DNA from: Polycladomyces abyssicola
GTDB lineage: Bacteria > Bacillota > Bacilli > Thermoactinomycetales > JIR-001
Direction of reading: 5' to 3'
DNA length: 64,000 nucleotides
NCBI RefSeq assembly: GCF_018326425.1
Contig: NZ_AP024601.1
Span: forward strand, 980,001 to 1,044,000
Shown here piece after piece: positions 1 to 8,821 of the stretch. Each line of letters begins with the position of its first letter. Positions within the stretch are counted from its first letter, which is position 1. Both the position numbers and the translations under genes were made by a program. Below the pieces are notes generated by a model. The model did no database searches and had not been told where the DNA came from. It was given only the letters and a program-made list of their open reading frames with translations.

Positions 1-1
1 G

Positions 2-715
2 CATCCAAGTGAAATTATGGATGAAATTGCAAGTCTTTGTCCTATTTATGAGGGGGTATCGTATGAACGTCTTGAGGGTTGGAACAGTTTAATATGGCCT
101 GTGCAAAAAGACGGTACGGATGAACCGCTTCTTTACACGGAGCGCTTTAACTTCCCAGACGGTAAAGCGCGACTTTCTCTCGCAGAATACGTTCCCCCAG
201 TCGAATTTCCGCGGGAATTTGATTTAACAGTGAACAACGGCCGACTCTTGGAACATTTCCATGAAGGAAATATGACCAACAAGTCTAAGGGAATTCAATA
301 CAAATTACCCGATGTGTTTGTGGAAGTTTCACCTGAGCTTGCACGGGAACGCGGTGTAAAAGACGGCTCATTAGTGCGTTTGGTTTCGCCTTATGGTGCG
401 ATTAAGCTTCGTGCGGTGGTGACCGATCGAGTAAAAGGGAAGGAACTGTATGTTCCAATGCACTCGGTAAGCCATGAAAATGCGATCAACGTCTTAACGG
501 GAAATGCTGTCGATGTTCGAACGCAAACACCTGCGTATAAGCAAATTAAGGTGCGTATGGAAGTCCTGGAAGTTGAAGGGGTTGTCCCGCTTCCGATGCA
601 CAATCCCCGCTACGCAAAACGTAACCCGCAACTGGGTGTACAAGTAGAGCGGAAATGGGCCCGAAAAGATTATGAGCCGATTGCAGACATTAATGTGGCA
701 GGGGGAAAAGAATAA
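2..715 (+). CDS. Formate dehydrogenase catalytic subunit, C-terminal part (5' end outside window)
   Basis: The frame is open from base 2, so the gene starts upstream of the window; about 237 C-terminal residues are visible. They match the C-terminal part of the large molybdopterin oxidoreductases of the YrhE/YjgC formate dehydrogenase type. The visible part includes the MopB dinucleotide-binding barrel, with NNGRLLEHFHEGNMTNKS and later PMHSVSHENAINVLTG, the conserved segment that contacts the pterin cofactor. The catalytic Cys/Sec region and Fe-S motifs lie outside the window. It oxidises formate in the cytoplasm. The TAA stop overlaps the next start by one base, and the following fdhD and moeA supply cofactor sulfuration and molybdenum insertion. 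Family assignment is firm; formate as substrate rests on the neighbours. Confidence 0.88.
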   Translation, partial: HPSEIMDEIASLCPIYEGVSYERLEGWNSLIWPVQKDGTDEPLLYTERFNFPDGKARLSLAEYVPPVEFPREFDLTVNNGRLLEHFHEGNMTNKSKGIQYKLPDVFVEVSPELARERGVKDGSLVRLVSPYGAIKLRAVVTDRVKGKELYVPMHSVSHENAINVLTGNAVDVRTQTPAYKQIKVRMEVLEVEGVVPLPMHNPRYAKRNPQLGVQVERKWARKDYEPIADINVAGGKE

Positions 716-1194
716 TGGCAAAACCAATAACCAATATTGCCAAATCTGCTCCAACCGAAGAAGAAAAAAGAGAGAAAACGCTCGAAACTGTCATTGAAGA
801 TATAGCGCAAAATGCGGATAGCATCCGGCAAACAATTAAACTGCTCCAAGAACTCCACGATAGTGGAATTCTTGGAGCCCTTAACGCTATTATCGAAGCG
901 AGAGAGGAGGTGGCCAAAATCCTGATGGGACAGATGGTGCGTCCTCCTGTTACAAATATGATTAACAATGCAATGGCGGTAGCCGGAGCGTTGACAGAGA
1001 TTGATCCGGATATGACAAAAAAGCTGATGGGAAGTGTAACGAAAGGTCTTCAAAAAGCAGAGGAGGGACTTCGTTCAAATGAAAAGGTTGGGCTTTTCGA
1101 ATTGATGAAAGCATTACGGGATCCTGACATAAACCGTGCAATAGGCTTTGGTCTTAACTTTTTGAAAGGAATCGGAGAAGGCTTGAAGGAGTAA
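715..1194 (+). CDS. DUF1641 protein, formate dehydrogenase partner (YrhD-like)
   Basis: A 159-residue protein whose ATG shares one base with the stop codon of the formate dehydrogenase gene, so the two are probably translationally coupled. It is mostly helical and acidic. The family signature lies in the middle and C-terminal half (SGILGALNAIIEAREEV and later GLFELMKALRDPDINRAIGF), as in B. subtilis YrhD and YjgD, which sit next to the same type of dehydrogenase. The biochemical role of DUF1641 proteins is not established; an accessory or electron-transfer subunit is the usual proposal. No signal peptide or membrane segment is seen. Confidence 0.85.
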   Translation: MAKPITNIAKSAPTEEEKREKTLETVIEDIAQNADSIRQTIKLLQELHDSGILGALNAIIEAREEVAKILMGQMVRPPVTNMINNAMAVAGALTEIDPDMTKKLMGSVTKGLQKAEEGLRSNEKVGLFELMKALRDPDINRAIGFGLNFLKGIGEGLKE

Positions 1195-1326
1195 GTAAAT
1201 CAAGTTCGCCATAACGGTGGATATGGTCATCTCTTTGTAAAGTCGATACCTATTGTGGTTGTCTGTCGTGATTCTCGTACGGATGATCAGCTAGATCATG
1301 CTGAGAGACGAGAGGGATGAAATGGT

Positions 1327-1686
1327 ATGAAAAAAATCGAACATCAATTTAGCATGTTGGTACGCGAAATACGTAAAGAATACGTCGGTAACGGTCCGAG
1401 AGAGATTACCACCCGTTTTGTAGGATCATGGGCCATTAGTGAAATGAAAGGGAATCTGACGAATGTAGAAAAATTTATGATCAGTTCGCGAGAAGGCAAG
1501 AGAATGGTGCATAAAGCGCGAACTGAATTAGTGAAGAAGATCTATAAAAATCCCGAGATCTTAGCGAAATTTGAGGAACTTGTAGGAGCAAAAATTTTGA
1601 GGATCTTTTCAGATATCAGTATCGAAGAAGATATCGCGATGACGATATTTGTTTTTGATAAGCCCCTTGATTCTAAAACGACATAA
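1327..1686 (+). CDS. DUF2294 family protein (YbcI-like)
   Basis: A 119-residue protein starting at ATG with GAGGG about ten bases upstream. The N-terminal helix with VREIRKEYVGNGPREITTRF and the central WAISEMKGNLTNVEKFM are typical of DUF2294, a small family often found beside formate dehydrogenase genes in Bacillales. Its function is unknown. It lies between the dehydrogenase pair and fdhD in the same direction, so a link with formate metabolism is likely but only inferred from position. The 132 bases before it contain an imperfect dyad (about 1272-1311) and no clear promoter. Confidence 0.75.
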   Translation: MKKIEHQFSMLVREIRKEYVGNGPREITTRFVGSWAISEMKGNLTNVEKFMISSREGKRMVHKARTELVKKIYKNPEILAKFEELVGAKILRIFSDISIEEDIAMTIFVFDKPLDSKTT

Positions 1687-1720
1687 CTAACGAACATTAC
1701 CAGGGAAGGTAGAGAGATTC

Positions 1721-2521
1721 GTGAACCGACCAGTATATATTTCACGCCAAGTATTACATTATGAAAATAATCGCATAAGTGAGGTAGATGATTGGATTGT
1801 TACGGAGTATCCCATTACTATCATGTTAGACCAACAAGAGTTCGCGACATTGGTTTGCACTCCGGAATATCTGGAAGATTTAGTAATCGGATTTTTGGCA
1901 TCAGAAGGTGTGATCAATAGTTACAAGGATATTAAAGACATCTTAATCGTGGATACAACCGGGCGTGCTTATGTAGATACCCATAATGTAAATAAATTTA
2001 ACCAAATGTTTCACTCTAAGAGATATGTGACCTCTTGTTGCGGAAAAAGCCGTCAAAGTTTTTATTTTTACAGTGATGCCCAAACAGCGAAAAAAATCGA
2101 TTCAACCGAATTTAAAATTTCGATTGAGGATTGTTTTCGATTGATGCAATTGTTGCAGCAGTCTTCAAAGATTTTTCAAAATACCGGTGGAGTTCATAAT
2201 GCTGCGCTTTGTGATAAAAACGGGATTGTGGTCTCAAGAATGGATATTGGACGACACAATGCCCTTGACAAAATATACGGCTATTGTTTGAAACACTCGA
2301 TTACGCTGGATGACAAAATTATGGTCTTTAGTGGTCGTATTTCTTCAGAAGTATTGCTGAAAGTGGCCAAGATTGGCTGTGGAATTGTTTTATCAAAATC
2401 AGCACCTACCGAGTTGGCATTGCAACTAGCGGAAGAACTTGGTATCACCACAGTTGGATTTATTCGCAATCAATCTTTAAATGTATATACCAAGCCGGAG
2501 CGAATAGATAATGTAATTTAA
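1721..2521 (+). CDS. fdhD: Formate dehydrogenase accessory sulfurtransferase FdhD
   Basis: A 266-residue protein starting at GTG with a GGGAAGGT Shine-Dalgarno. FdhD moves sulfur from a cysteine desulfurase to the molybdenum cofactor of formate dehydrogenase, which is needed for activity. The conserved cysteine pair is in TSCCGKSRQSFYF (around residue 105), the form common in Bacillales. The mid-protein NTGGVHNAALCD and DIGRHNALDKIYG motifs, and SGRISSEVLLKVAKIGC near the C-terminus, are diagnostic. Length is normal for the family. It is co-directional with the dehydrogenase genes upstream and moeA downstream. Confidence 0.95.
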   Translation: MNRPVYISRQVLHYENNRISEVDDWIVTEYPITIMLDQQEFATLVCTPEYLEDLVIGFLASEGVINSYKDIKDILIVDTTGRAYVDTHNVNKFNQMFHSKRYVTSCCGKSRQSFYFYSDAQTAKKIDSTEFKISIEDCFRLMQLLQQSSKIFQNTGGVHNAALCDKNGIVVSRMDIGRHNALDKIYGYCLKHSITLDDKIMVFSGRISSEVLLKVAKIGCGIVLSKSAPTELALQLAEELGITTVGFIRNQSLNVYTKPERIDNVI

Positions 2522-2651
2522 CATAGATAATTACATTGACTCCTGTCTGTCAGCAGGCTTGTAGATCATGAATAAGGCAGCAGAACCCAGAACTGCAAAA
2601 TAGGGCTCTGATGCCTTTTTCTAACAATACGTTAATGACGGAGGTTCGTCG

Positions 2652-3887
2652 ATGCGTTTTCATCGTGAAGTCATCAAAGTTGAAGAAGCAAGGAAACGGA
2701 TCCAGCAACATATCCAAATCGGAAAGACTGAAAGGATCTCCCTTGAACAAAGTATGGGGCGCTATTTGGCGGAAGATATTTATTCGAATCAGCCGCTTCC
2801 CCATTTTCGACGGTCGGGTATGGATGGGTATGCGATTCGCTCTATTGATACAACGGGGGCTACCAGAGAGAGTCCGGTTTGCTTCGAAGTGATTGAAACC
2901 ATCCCCTGTGGAAGTGTGCCCAGACAGACGATTCAGTTAGGGCAAGCGTCTAAAATCATGACAGGTGCAGTAGTCCCAGATGGAGCCGATGCTGTGGTGA
3001 TGATTGAAATGACCACATCGTTTGAAGCCGAGGGAAAAAATTGGATCACAGTGCCGCGTGAGATTAAACAGGGAACCAACATCACTCCAATTGGAGAAGA
3101 AGCGGCTGTAGGTGATCTTCTTCTGACAAAGGGGCGGCGAATCGGGGCTGGTGAAATGGCGATTTTAGCTACTTTTGGTCATGCAAGCGTAAAGGTATAC
3201 CGACAACCACATGTCGCCATTTTTGCAACGGGTTCTGAGCTATTGCCAATTGACTCCCCACCTGTTCTGGGAAAGATTCGCAATAGCAACAGTTATATGC
3301 TCGCTGGTCTGGTTACTCAGGCGGGTGGAATACCCTTCATCCTGAGCAACATACCTGACGATGTGGAGCGGGTGCAAACGGAGATTTTATCCGCTATGGA
3401 TGAGTATGACCTAGTAATAACAACGGGTGGTGTTTCTGTAGGCGATTACGACATTTTAGTCGATCTTTTCGCCGCGTGGGATGGAGAGATGTTGTTTAAT
3501 AAAGTGGCGATGCGCCCAGGAAGTCCAACCACAGTCGGTGTGCGGAAAGGTAAATTTTTGTTTGCTCTTTCAGGAAATCCAGGGGCATGTTTTGTCGGGT
3601 TCGAACTGTTTGTCCGCCCTGTTATACAGGGGATGCAAGGGAAATCAGGAGCGCTTCCTACTTTTACAGCTACCTTGACCGAAGACTTTAACAAACCATC
3701 TCCGTTTGAGCGTTTTGTACGAGGAGTACGTTCGATTAAAGACGGACAGGTGTTTGTAAAGCCAGCAGGTGTAGAAAAATCAAGCATTACTCTGACTATC
3801 AAGGACACGGATTGTCTGATCATTATTCCTCCTGGAGGAAGAGGGAAACGAGCAGGTGAACGTGTAGAAGTTATCTCGATTCAATGA
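2652..3887 (+). CDS. moeA: Molybdopterin molybdenumtransferase MoeA
   Basis: A 411-residue protein; ATG preceded by GGAGGTTCG. MoeA inserts molybdate into adenylylated molybdopterin. Family features in order: LEQSMGRYLAEDIYS and RRSGMDGYAIRS near the N-terminus, the substrate-binding loop IMTGAVVPDGADAVVMIE, ATFGHASVKVYRQPHVAI, then the MoCF domain with GKIRNSNSYML, TTGGVSVGDYD and ALSGNPGACFVGFELFVRP, and a C-terminal barrel. Length is normal. It is the last gene of the formate dehydrogenase group and is followed by a strong hairpin, which suggests the operon ends here. Confidence 0.96.
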   Translation: MRFHREVIKVEEARKRIQQHIQIGKTERISLEQSMGRYLAEDIYSNQPLPHFRRSGMDGYAIRSIDTTGATRESPVCFEVIETIPCGSVPRQTIQLGQASKIMTGAVVPDGADAVVMIEMTTSFEAEGKNWITVPREIKQGTNITPIGEEAAVGDLLLTKGRRIGAGEMAILATFGHASVKVYRQPHVAIFATGSELLPIDSPPVLGKIRNSNSYMLAGLVTQAGGIPFILSNIPDDVERVQTEILSAMDEYDLVITTGGVSVGDYDILVDLFAAWDGEMLFNKVAMRPGSPTTVGVRKGKFLFALSGNPGACFVGFELFVRPVIQGMQGKSGALPTFTATLTEDFNKPSPFERFVRGVRSIKDGQVFVKPAGVEKSSITLTIKDTDCLIIIPPGGRGKRAGERVEVISIQ

Positions 3888-3905
3888 GCCGAATGATAGG
3901 GCCAT

Positions 3906-4004
3906 GAGCCAAGTGAGATTGATGACAAACCTCTAGCTTTTCTAAAAAAGGGGCTGGAAGTTTGTCATCAATCCCGACCAGTATTGGCAAGCTGGCTCTT
4001 TTTT
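3906..4004 (+). terminator. Branched terminator-like structure after moeA
   Basis: A perfect 14-base inverted repeat (3917-3930 with 3960-3973) lies inside an outer six-base helix (GAGCCA 3906-3911 with TGGCTC 3993-3998) that runs directly into six T residues (3999-4004). This would act as a Rho-independent terminator for the formate dehydrogenase and moeA genes. The nested shape is more elaborate than a simple hairpin. From 4011 to 4330 I see no convincing gene; a short antisense frame there has no ribosome-binding site. Confidence 0.7.
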
Positions 4005-4330
4005 ACTGCATCCAGTTAATTTCAGGTGTTCTTGTCGGTGAACGAGTAACACCGCGAAGAGAGATGAACTAGGCATCTGGAACCTCAATGAACCACTTGA
4101 TGAATTGCCTTATGAATTTCGGCTATGTGTTGGTCATCGGTAACCCGATAAGTACGCTGGTAACTATGAAGCCAAAGAGTACGTGAAGAACGCCCAAAAA
4201 GCTGAATATAAGAGATGAAAAGAAACCAATCCAGGGAAACCTGAGCGGGTTTTCTATGTGTGACGTCTCGCAACACATCTTCAGGCTACAAATTCGCTAG
4301 TAGGTAAAGAGTCAGAAAAATATTTCTGAT

Positions 4331-4360
4331 TTGACAATTTTCATTCGTCCTGCCTACAAT
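4331..4360 (+). promoter_or_regulatory. SigA-type promoter for phhA
   Basis: TTGACA (4331-4336) and TACAAT (4355-4360) are separated by 18 bases, close to the vegetative consensus. Transcription would start near 4367, giving an untranslated leader of about 205 bases before the phenylalanine hydroxylase start. Confidence 0.75.
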
Positions 4361-4366
4361 TACTTT

Positions 4367-4556
4367 ATCACTTAAAAGCATACAAGCATTAAAGTGACTG
4401 TTCTTTCGTGGTTTAGTTATTCCCCGGGTTTCACCGGCAAGCAACTTCGGTGGGAAGCCACGAAACGAAGGCGAAAAAACAACCTTTCGGTAAACAGTGA
4501 TAGTGATCTCCTTCCCGATCCGATTAGACAAACCGAAAAAATCAACATAAACGGCC
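4367..4556 (+). promoter_or_regulatory. Long structured 5' leader of phhA, possible cis-regulatory RNA
   Basis: About 190 transcribed bases contain an outer eight-base helix (TTTCGTGG 4404-4411 with CCACGAAA 4458-4465) enclosing a second helix (4429-4436 with 4448-4455, including two G-T pairs). A further possible element is CCTTTCGG at 4483-4490. No T-box motif and no classical poly-T terminator were found. The fold does not match a riboswitch class that I recognise. Regulation by phenylalanine, tyrosine or a pterin would suit the downstream enzyme but is a guess. Confidence 0.45.
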
Positions 4557-4572
4557 AAGGAGAATGAAGGCC

Positions 4573-6312
4573 ATGAATCCAAAGATTGCATCCCGCGTTC
4601 CCAACCATCTGAAACCCTTCCTGTCCCGTCAACGGTATGAAAATTACACACCGGTGCAATATGCGGTCTGGCGTTACGTAATGAGGCAAAACTGGCATTT
4701 TTTCGAAGACCACGCACACGAAGCCTACAAAGAGGGGCTGCGGAAATCAGGGATTGTGATCGACCGGATTCCGCGTATCGAAGAAATGGATGAATGCCTC
4801 AAACCGTTTGGCTGGGGAGCCGTTCCCATCGACGGGTTGATTCCCGGAGTCGTCTTCTTTGATTTTCAGGCCCATGGTCTTCTTCCCATCGCCACGGACA
4901 TCCGCACGTTGGAACATATCGCATACACGCCGGCACCGGACATCATTCACGAAGCGGGTGGACACGCCCCCATCCTTTGCGATGAGAAATATGCCGAATA
5001 TGTCAAGACGTTCGGCCGAATCGGGGCAAAAGCCCTGTCAACCCGTGAAGAACACGAGGTGTTCCTGGCGACGAGACGGCTCTCCCAGCTGATGGAAGAT
5101 CCCGCTTCCACACCGGAGAAAATCCGGGTAGCCGAACGGGAGCTGGAAGAAAAAATGTCGTTGGCAACCGAGGTGTCTGAAGCCACCGAGATTTCACGGC
5201 TCTATTGGTGGACGGTGGAGTACGGCCTGATCGGTGATTTGGAGCAGCCCCGCATTTACGGTGCCGGTTTGCTCTCGTCCATCAAGGAAGGTCAGGAATG
5301 CCTAGATCCCTCTGTCAAAAAGATTCCGTTCGACCTTGACACTGTGATCCGCGCCGATTACGACGTGACCCGGCCCCAGCCCCAACTGTTCGTCTGCCGC
5401 GATTTTGACCAATTGATCGAAGCGGTGGAACGATATGCCGACCGGATGGCGTTTCGGACCGGCGGAACAGATGGGCTCAGGAAAGCCGTCCGCTCCGGGC
5501 AAACAGCCACGGCGGTGTACAGCTCCGGCCTACAGGTGAGCGGCGTGTTCGATCGCCTGCTTTCGGATGAACAAGGTAAAGCCATTTATCTGCACGCTGC
5601 CGGTCCCACAGCACTGGCCTTTGCTGGTGAGGAATTGCCCGGACACGGAAAGGATGTACACCGTGACGGATTCGGCTCGCCGATCGGCAAGTTGAAACAC
5701 CACTTCAAACCGCTTGAAGACTGGACACCAGAAGACTTTAACAAACACGGCATTGTGCCGGAGCACGAGGTTCACCTGGAATTTGAAAGCGGCGTGACCG
5801 TGCGCGGCATTCTCAAAAACGTGACATTCAAGAATGCTCGTCCGCTTCTTCTCCGCTTCGTCGGTTGTACGGTTTTGTTTCAAAACGAGCCGCTTTTCCT
5901 GCCTGAACAGGGCATTTACGACATGGCGGTGGGTGAACGAGTAGTGTCCGTTTTTGCCGGTGCGGCCGACCCGGAGCGCTTTTTTGCCGATGCTGCTCCC
6001 TTCTTTGAAGATAAACTGGTTTCCGCCCCTGGTTGGACGGAGCTGGACCGACTCTATCAATGGGTGCGGGACATGAGGGAACATAGAAAACCGTTCACAT
6101 CTGCACCGCAAATTCTGGAGGAACTGAACAGAATCGCGCCAGATGACTGGCTATTACGCTTGGAACTTCTGGAACTGGCGGCGGCCCACCCTGCTCCGGA
6201 GCTGATCCGTCTACGTCCGCGGCTGGAAGCGGAATTAAAGGAGCTAGAACAAAGCAAGCCGCAACTCCAAAGCCTGATCCGAAACGGACTCCGGCTGCTG
6301 GAATTGGATTGA
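4573..6312 (+). CDS. phhA: Phenylalanine 4-monooxygenase with large C-terminal extension
   Basis: The ATG at 4573 is chosen because AAGGAGA ends nine bases upstream; the ATG at 4564 would touch the ribosome-binding site. The product has 579 residues. The first roughly 290 form a pterin-dependent aromatic amino acid hydroxylase domain: PDIIHEAGGHAPIL supplies iron ligands His126 and His131, and WWTVEYGL supplies Glu216. It converts phenylalanine to tyrosine using a reduced pterin and oxygen. The remaining roughly 290 residues have no domain I can name, although Bacillus-type phenylalanine hydroxylases are known to be similarly long. The gene is monocistronic, with its own promoter and leader, and sits before an orphan trpB. 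Confidence 0.9.
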   Translation: MNPKIASRVPNHLKPFLSRQRYENYTPVQYAVWRYVMRQNWHFFEDHAHEAYKEGLRKSGIVIDRIPRIEEMDECLKPFGWGAVPIDGLIPGVVFFDFQAHGLLPIATDIRTLEHIAYTPAPDIIHEAGGHAPILCDEKYAEYVKTFGRIGAKALSTREEHEVFLATRRLSQLMEDPASTPEKIRVAERELEEKMSLATEVSEATEISRLYWWTVEYGLIGDLEQPRIYGAGLLSSIKEGQECLDPSVKKIPFDLDTVIRADYDVTRPQPQLFVCRDFDQLIEAVERYADRMAFRTGGTDGLRKAVRSGQTATAVYSSGLQVSGVFDRLLSDEQGKAIYLHAAGPTALAFAGEELPGHGKDVHRDGFGSPIGKLKHHFKPLEDWTPEDFNKHGIVPEHEVHLEFESGVTVRGILKNVTFKNARPLLLRFVGCTVLFQNEPLFLPEQGIYDMAVGERVVSVFAGAADPERFFADAAPFFEDKLVSAPGWTELDRLYQWVRDMREHRKPFTSAPQILEELNRIAPDDWLLRLELLELAAAHPAPELIRLRPRLEAELKELEQSKPQLQSLIRNGLRLLELD

Positions 6313-6571
6313 ACGGTTATACTTGAGGATTTGCTGTATTTTCACGGCAAACAAGGAAATTGAACAGGGCGGGACATCCAAAAACACCTCAATACCTGCT
6401 CCTGCATCAGAAGCAGACCTTCTTTCACACATGTGGATGGCGGCTATACTGATTCTGGTATCAATGTTCCAACCCTCGCCTAGCTAATCGGTCATCAGCC
6501 AAGGATAGGCAATGCACATGAGACGGTCCTATCCGAACATCAAAAGGGCCATTCCGAATCGTGCAAATTGG
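6313..6571. other. Intergenic region after phhA, no gene recognised
   Basis: About 260 bases between the phhA stop and the trpB promoter. Short frames exist on both strands but none has a ribosome-binding site or recognisable protein similarity. No clear poly-T terminator follows phhA. Confidence 0.5.
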
Positions 6572-6601
6572 TTGACAATCCTATTAAACAAGCGGTATAC
6601 T
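6572..6601 (+). promoter_or_regulatory. SigA-type promoter for trpB
   Basis: TTGACA (6572-6577) and TATACT (6596-6601) with an 18-base spacer. It lies 48 bases before the trpB start, so the leader is short and trpB is transcribed independently of phhA. Confidence 0.8.
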
Positions 6602-6649
6602 GCGGGGCATAATTACCTGTTTTTCCACGAAGGATGAGGAGGAATCGAG

Positions 6650-7813
6650 ATGAGCGGAGTCGAGATTGAAAAAGGGTATTTTGGCCAGTTTGGGGGAAGT
6701 TTTGTCTTTCCGGAGCTGCAAGAAGTACTTGACTACTTAGCGGAGCAGTTTGAAAGGTACAAAGACGATCCCGAGTTCAAACAGGAATACCTCTACTATT
6801 TACGGGAGTACGTTGGCCGGGAAAACCCCCTCACGTACGCGCGAAACCTGACGGAGTATTTAAACGGAGCCAAAATCTATCTGAAACGCGAAGATCTGAA
6901 TCACACAGGAGCGCATAAAATCAACAACGTCATCGGGCAAATCCTGCTTGCTAAGCGGATGGGGGCCAAGCGGGTTATCGCCGAGACTGGCGCCGGCCAA
7001 CACGGGGTGGCTACTGCAACCGCCTGTGCCATGTTCAATATGGACTGCACGATCTACATGGGCGCGGAAGACACGAGGAGACAGGCGTTGAACGTGTTTC
7101 GTATGGAACTCTTGGGCGCCAAGGTCGTACCTGTATCAAAAGGGCAGGGAAGACTGAAGGATGCGGTGGATGAAGCACTCGCCGATTTGGTCTCCAACTA
7201 CAAGAACACCTTCTACTTGCTAGGGTCCGCCGTAGGACCGCACCCTTTCCCGTCCATGGTAAAACACTTCCAGGCCGTCATCAGTGAGGAATCGAAGCGC
7301 CAGATTCTGGAGAAGGAGGGTAGGCTGCCCGACGCCGTGATCGCCTGCGTCGGCGGCGGAAGCAACGCCATCGGAGCGTTTACGCACTATTTGGAGGACG
7401 AAGAAGTACGGCTGATCGGTGTCGAGCCGGATCAGGCGGCCACTCTGACAGAGGGCGTGCCCGCCGTTATCCACGGATTCAAAAGTCTCGTGCTGTTGGA
7501 CGAACAGGGAAAACCTCGTCCAACGTACTCCATCGCCGCGGGATTGGATTATCCCGGCATCGGCCCGGAGCACAGCTACCTGAAGGAGACAGGACGCGCT
7601 GAATATTTTACCGTGACCAACGAAGAAGTGCTGGAGGCGTTCCAGCTGTTGGCCAAAACGGAAGGCATTTTGCCGGCCCTGGAGAGCGCTCACGCTATTG
7701 CCTACGCGATAAAACTGGCACCCACGATGAAGAAGGACCAGATCATCATCGTGAACCTCTCCGGAAGAGGGGACAAGGACGTGGAACAAGTGTTTCACAT
7801 GTTGAAAAAATAA
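6650..7813 (+). CDS. trpB: Tryptophan synthase beta chain, stand-alone copy
   Basis: A 387-residue PLP enzyme; ATG with GGAGGAATCGAG upstream. TrpB condenses indole and serine to tryptophan. The PLP lysine is Lys90 in HTGAHKINN, the catalytic glutamate is Glu112 in [11 protein letters not shown], the phosphate loop is [10 protein letters not shown], and the C-terminal NLSGRGDKD is typical. The usual GRPTPL segment near residue 70 reads GRENPL here. There is no trpA or other trp gene in the window; the gene has its own promoter. It could be a second TrpB working without the alpha subunit, or using another indole-like substrate. Confidence 0.92.
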   Translation: MSGVEIEKGYFGQFGGSFVFPELQEVLDYLAEQFERYKDDPEFKQEYLYYLREYVGRENPLTYARNLTEYLNGAKIYLKREDLNHTGAHKINNVIGQILLAKRMGAKRVIAETGAGQHGVATATACAMFNMDCTIYMGAEDTRRQALNVFRMELLGAKVVPVSKGQGRLKDAVDEALADLVSNYKNTFYLLGSAVGPHPFPSMVKHFQAVISEESKRQILEKEGRLPDAVIACVGGGSNAIGAFTHYLEDEEVRLIGVEPDQAATLTEGVPAVIHGFKSLVLLDEQGKPRPTYSIAAGLDYPGIGPEHSYLKETGRAEYFTVTNEEVLEAFQLLAKTEGILPALESAHAIAYAIKLAPTMKKDQIIIVNLSGRGDKDVEQVFHMLKK

Positions 7814-7991
7814 GGCTCGTTGGGAGGAACTTAAACCAAGGATATGGAACAGGTCACTTAAATGCATACATTTCGGGGGGACATAGACAGATATATAACG
7901 GATCTCAGATTCCCATAGTCGGGCATCTTTATTGGAATTACGGCAAGTTTTAGATATAGCTTTGGGATATGTGAATGTGGTACCAAGCAAT

Positions 7992-8035
7992 GCCGCCAAT
8001 CCTCCCACAGTTTTAATGGTGGGAGGATTGGCGGC
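7992..8035. terminator. Perfect 17-base inverted repeat after trpB
   Basis: The arms 7992-8008 and 8019-8035 are exactly complementary, with a ten-base loop. It lies between the convergent trpB and dsbA-like genes and probably ends one or both transcripts, although only a short TATTTCT tract follows on the plus strand. The rest of 7814-8194 has no recognised gene. A frame running through the repeat stays open for about 50 codons up to a TGA near 8086 but lacks a start site. Confidence 0.6.
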
Positions 8036-8194
8036 TATTTCTGTAAGTACAAATGTAAACCTATGTAGTTTACAAAACGAAATGTGAGCAAACAGCATTA
8101 AGTTGGATTCCTAAAGTAAACAAAGGCATTCGCAAGGAATCCTAATTAAAGTCTTCCTTTGATCTTAATTTTACTCGTTTGGAAAGGTTCTCGA

Positions 8195-8821
8195 CTACAA
8201 TTTCTCATCCGAAACTTGAGTTTGTTGTTTTTGCAGTTCCTCGTTGATTACTTTTTCTAAGGTTTCTTGGCTGTACAATCCCTGCAAAACTCGTTCACCA
8301 ATGATAAAGGTAGGAACAGCTGTAATATGTGCTTCATGGTAGGCATGTTCCAGTGCTTTCTGATGGGCTTCCTTATATTTTCTCGTCTCAAGTGCCTTCT
8401 TAAATTCCTCTTTATTAAGACCAATTTCACCCGCAAGTTTCGTTAAAACATCAATGTCTCCAATGTCTTGCTCTTCTTGAAAGAATGCCGTGAAGATCCG
8501 ATGATTGTATTCATTTGCCTTTTTGTGTTCTTTGGCATATTGGTATCCCTCAAATGCTAAGTGTGTATACGGTTGTGGGGAAACTTTCGGTAAAGTGATT
8601 TTGACTCCCATACGTTCCGCTATTGGATAAACGGAACGAGCCCATACCGTTTGTAAATATTCCCCTTCCGGTTTCAATGTTGGAGTCGGATAAGGGCGAA
8701 GCTCAAACGGCATCCATTCGATTTCAACGTCTTTTTCTTTTGCAGCTGCTTCTAATGGACCTTCCGCTAAAAAACAAAACGGACATACATAATCAGAATA
8801 TACTCGGATTTTTAGCGTCAT
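8195..8821 (-). CDS. DsbA/FrnE-family thiol oxidoreductase
   Basis: Start set at the ATG at 8821, preceded by AGGGGAGG; a longer frame to 8872 lacks a ribosome-binding site. About 208 residues with a thioredoxin fold: VYSDYVCPFCFLAEGP carries the CPFC redox pair (Cys13, Cys16), an inserted helical domain follows, and ITAVPTFIIGERVLQG holds the cis-proline loop (VPTF). There is no signal peptide, so it is cytoplasmic, as in FrnE-type proteins that handle disulfides or isomerise thiol conjugates. An HxlR-type regulator lies upstream on the same strand, and such regulators often control redox enzymes. Confidence 0.9.
   Translation of the reverse strand: MTLKIRVYSDYVCPFCFLAEGPLEAAAKEKDVEIEWMPFELRPYPTPTLKPEGEYLQTVWARSVYPIAERMGVKITLPKVSPQPYTHLAFEGYQYAKEHKKANEYNHRIFTAFFQEEQDIGDIDVLTKLAGEIGLNKEEFKKALETRKYKEAHQKALEHAYHEAHITAVPTFIIGERVLQGLYSQETLEKVINEELQKQQTQVSDEKL

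Noticed and set aside
4085-4276. Small minus-strand frame upstream of phhA, possibly a transposase piece
   Set aside because: No ribosome-binding site and no recognisable motif.
6400-6480. Short sequence reminiscent of a transposase fragment after phhA
   Set aside because: Too short and too weak to support.
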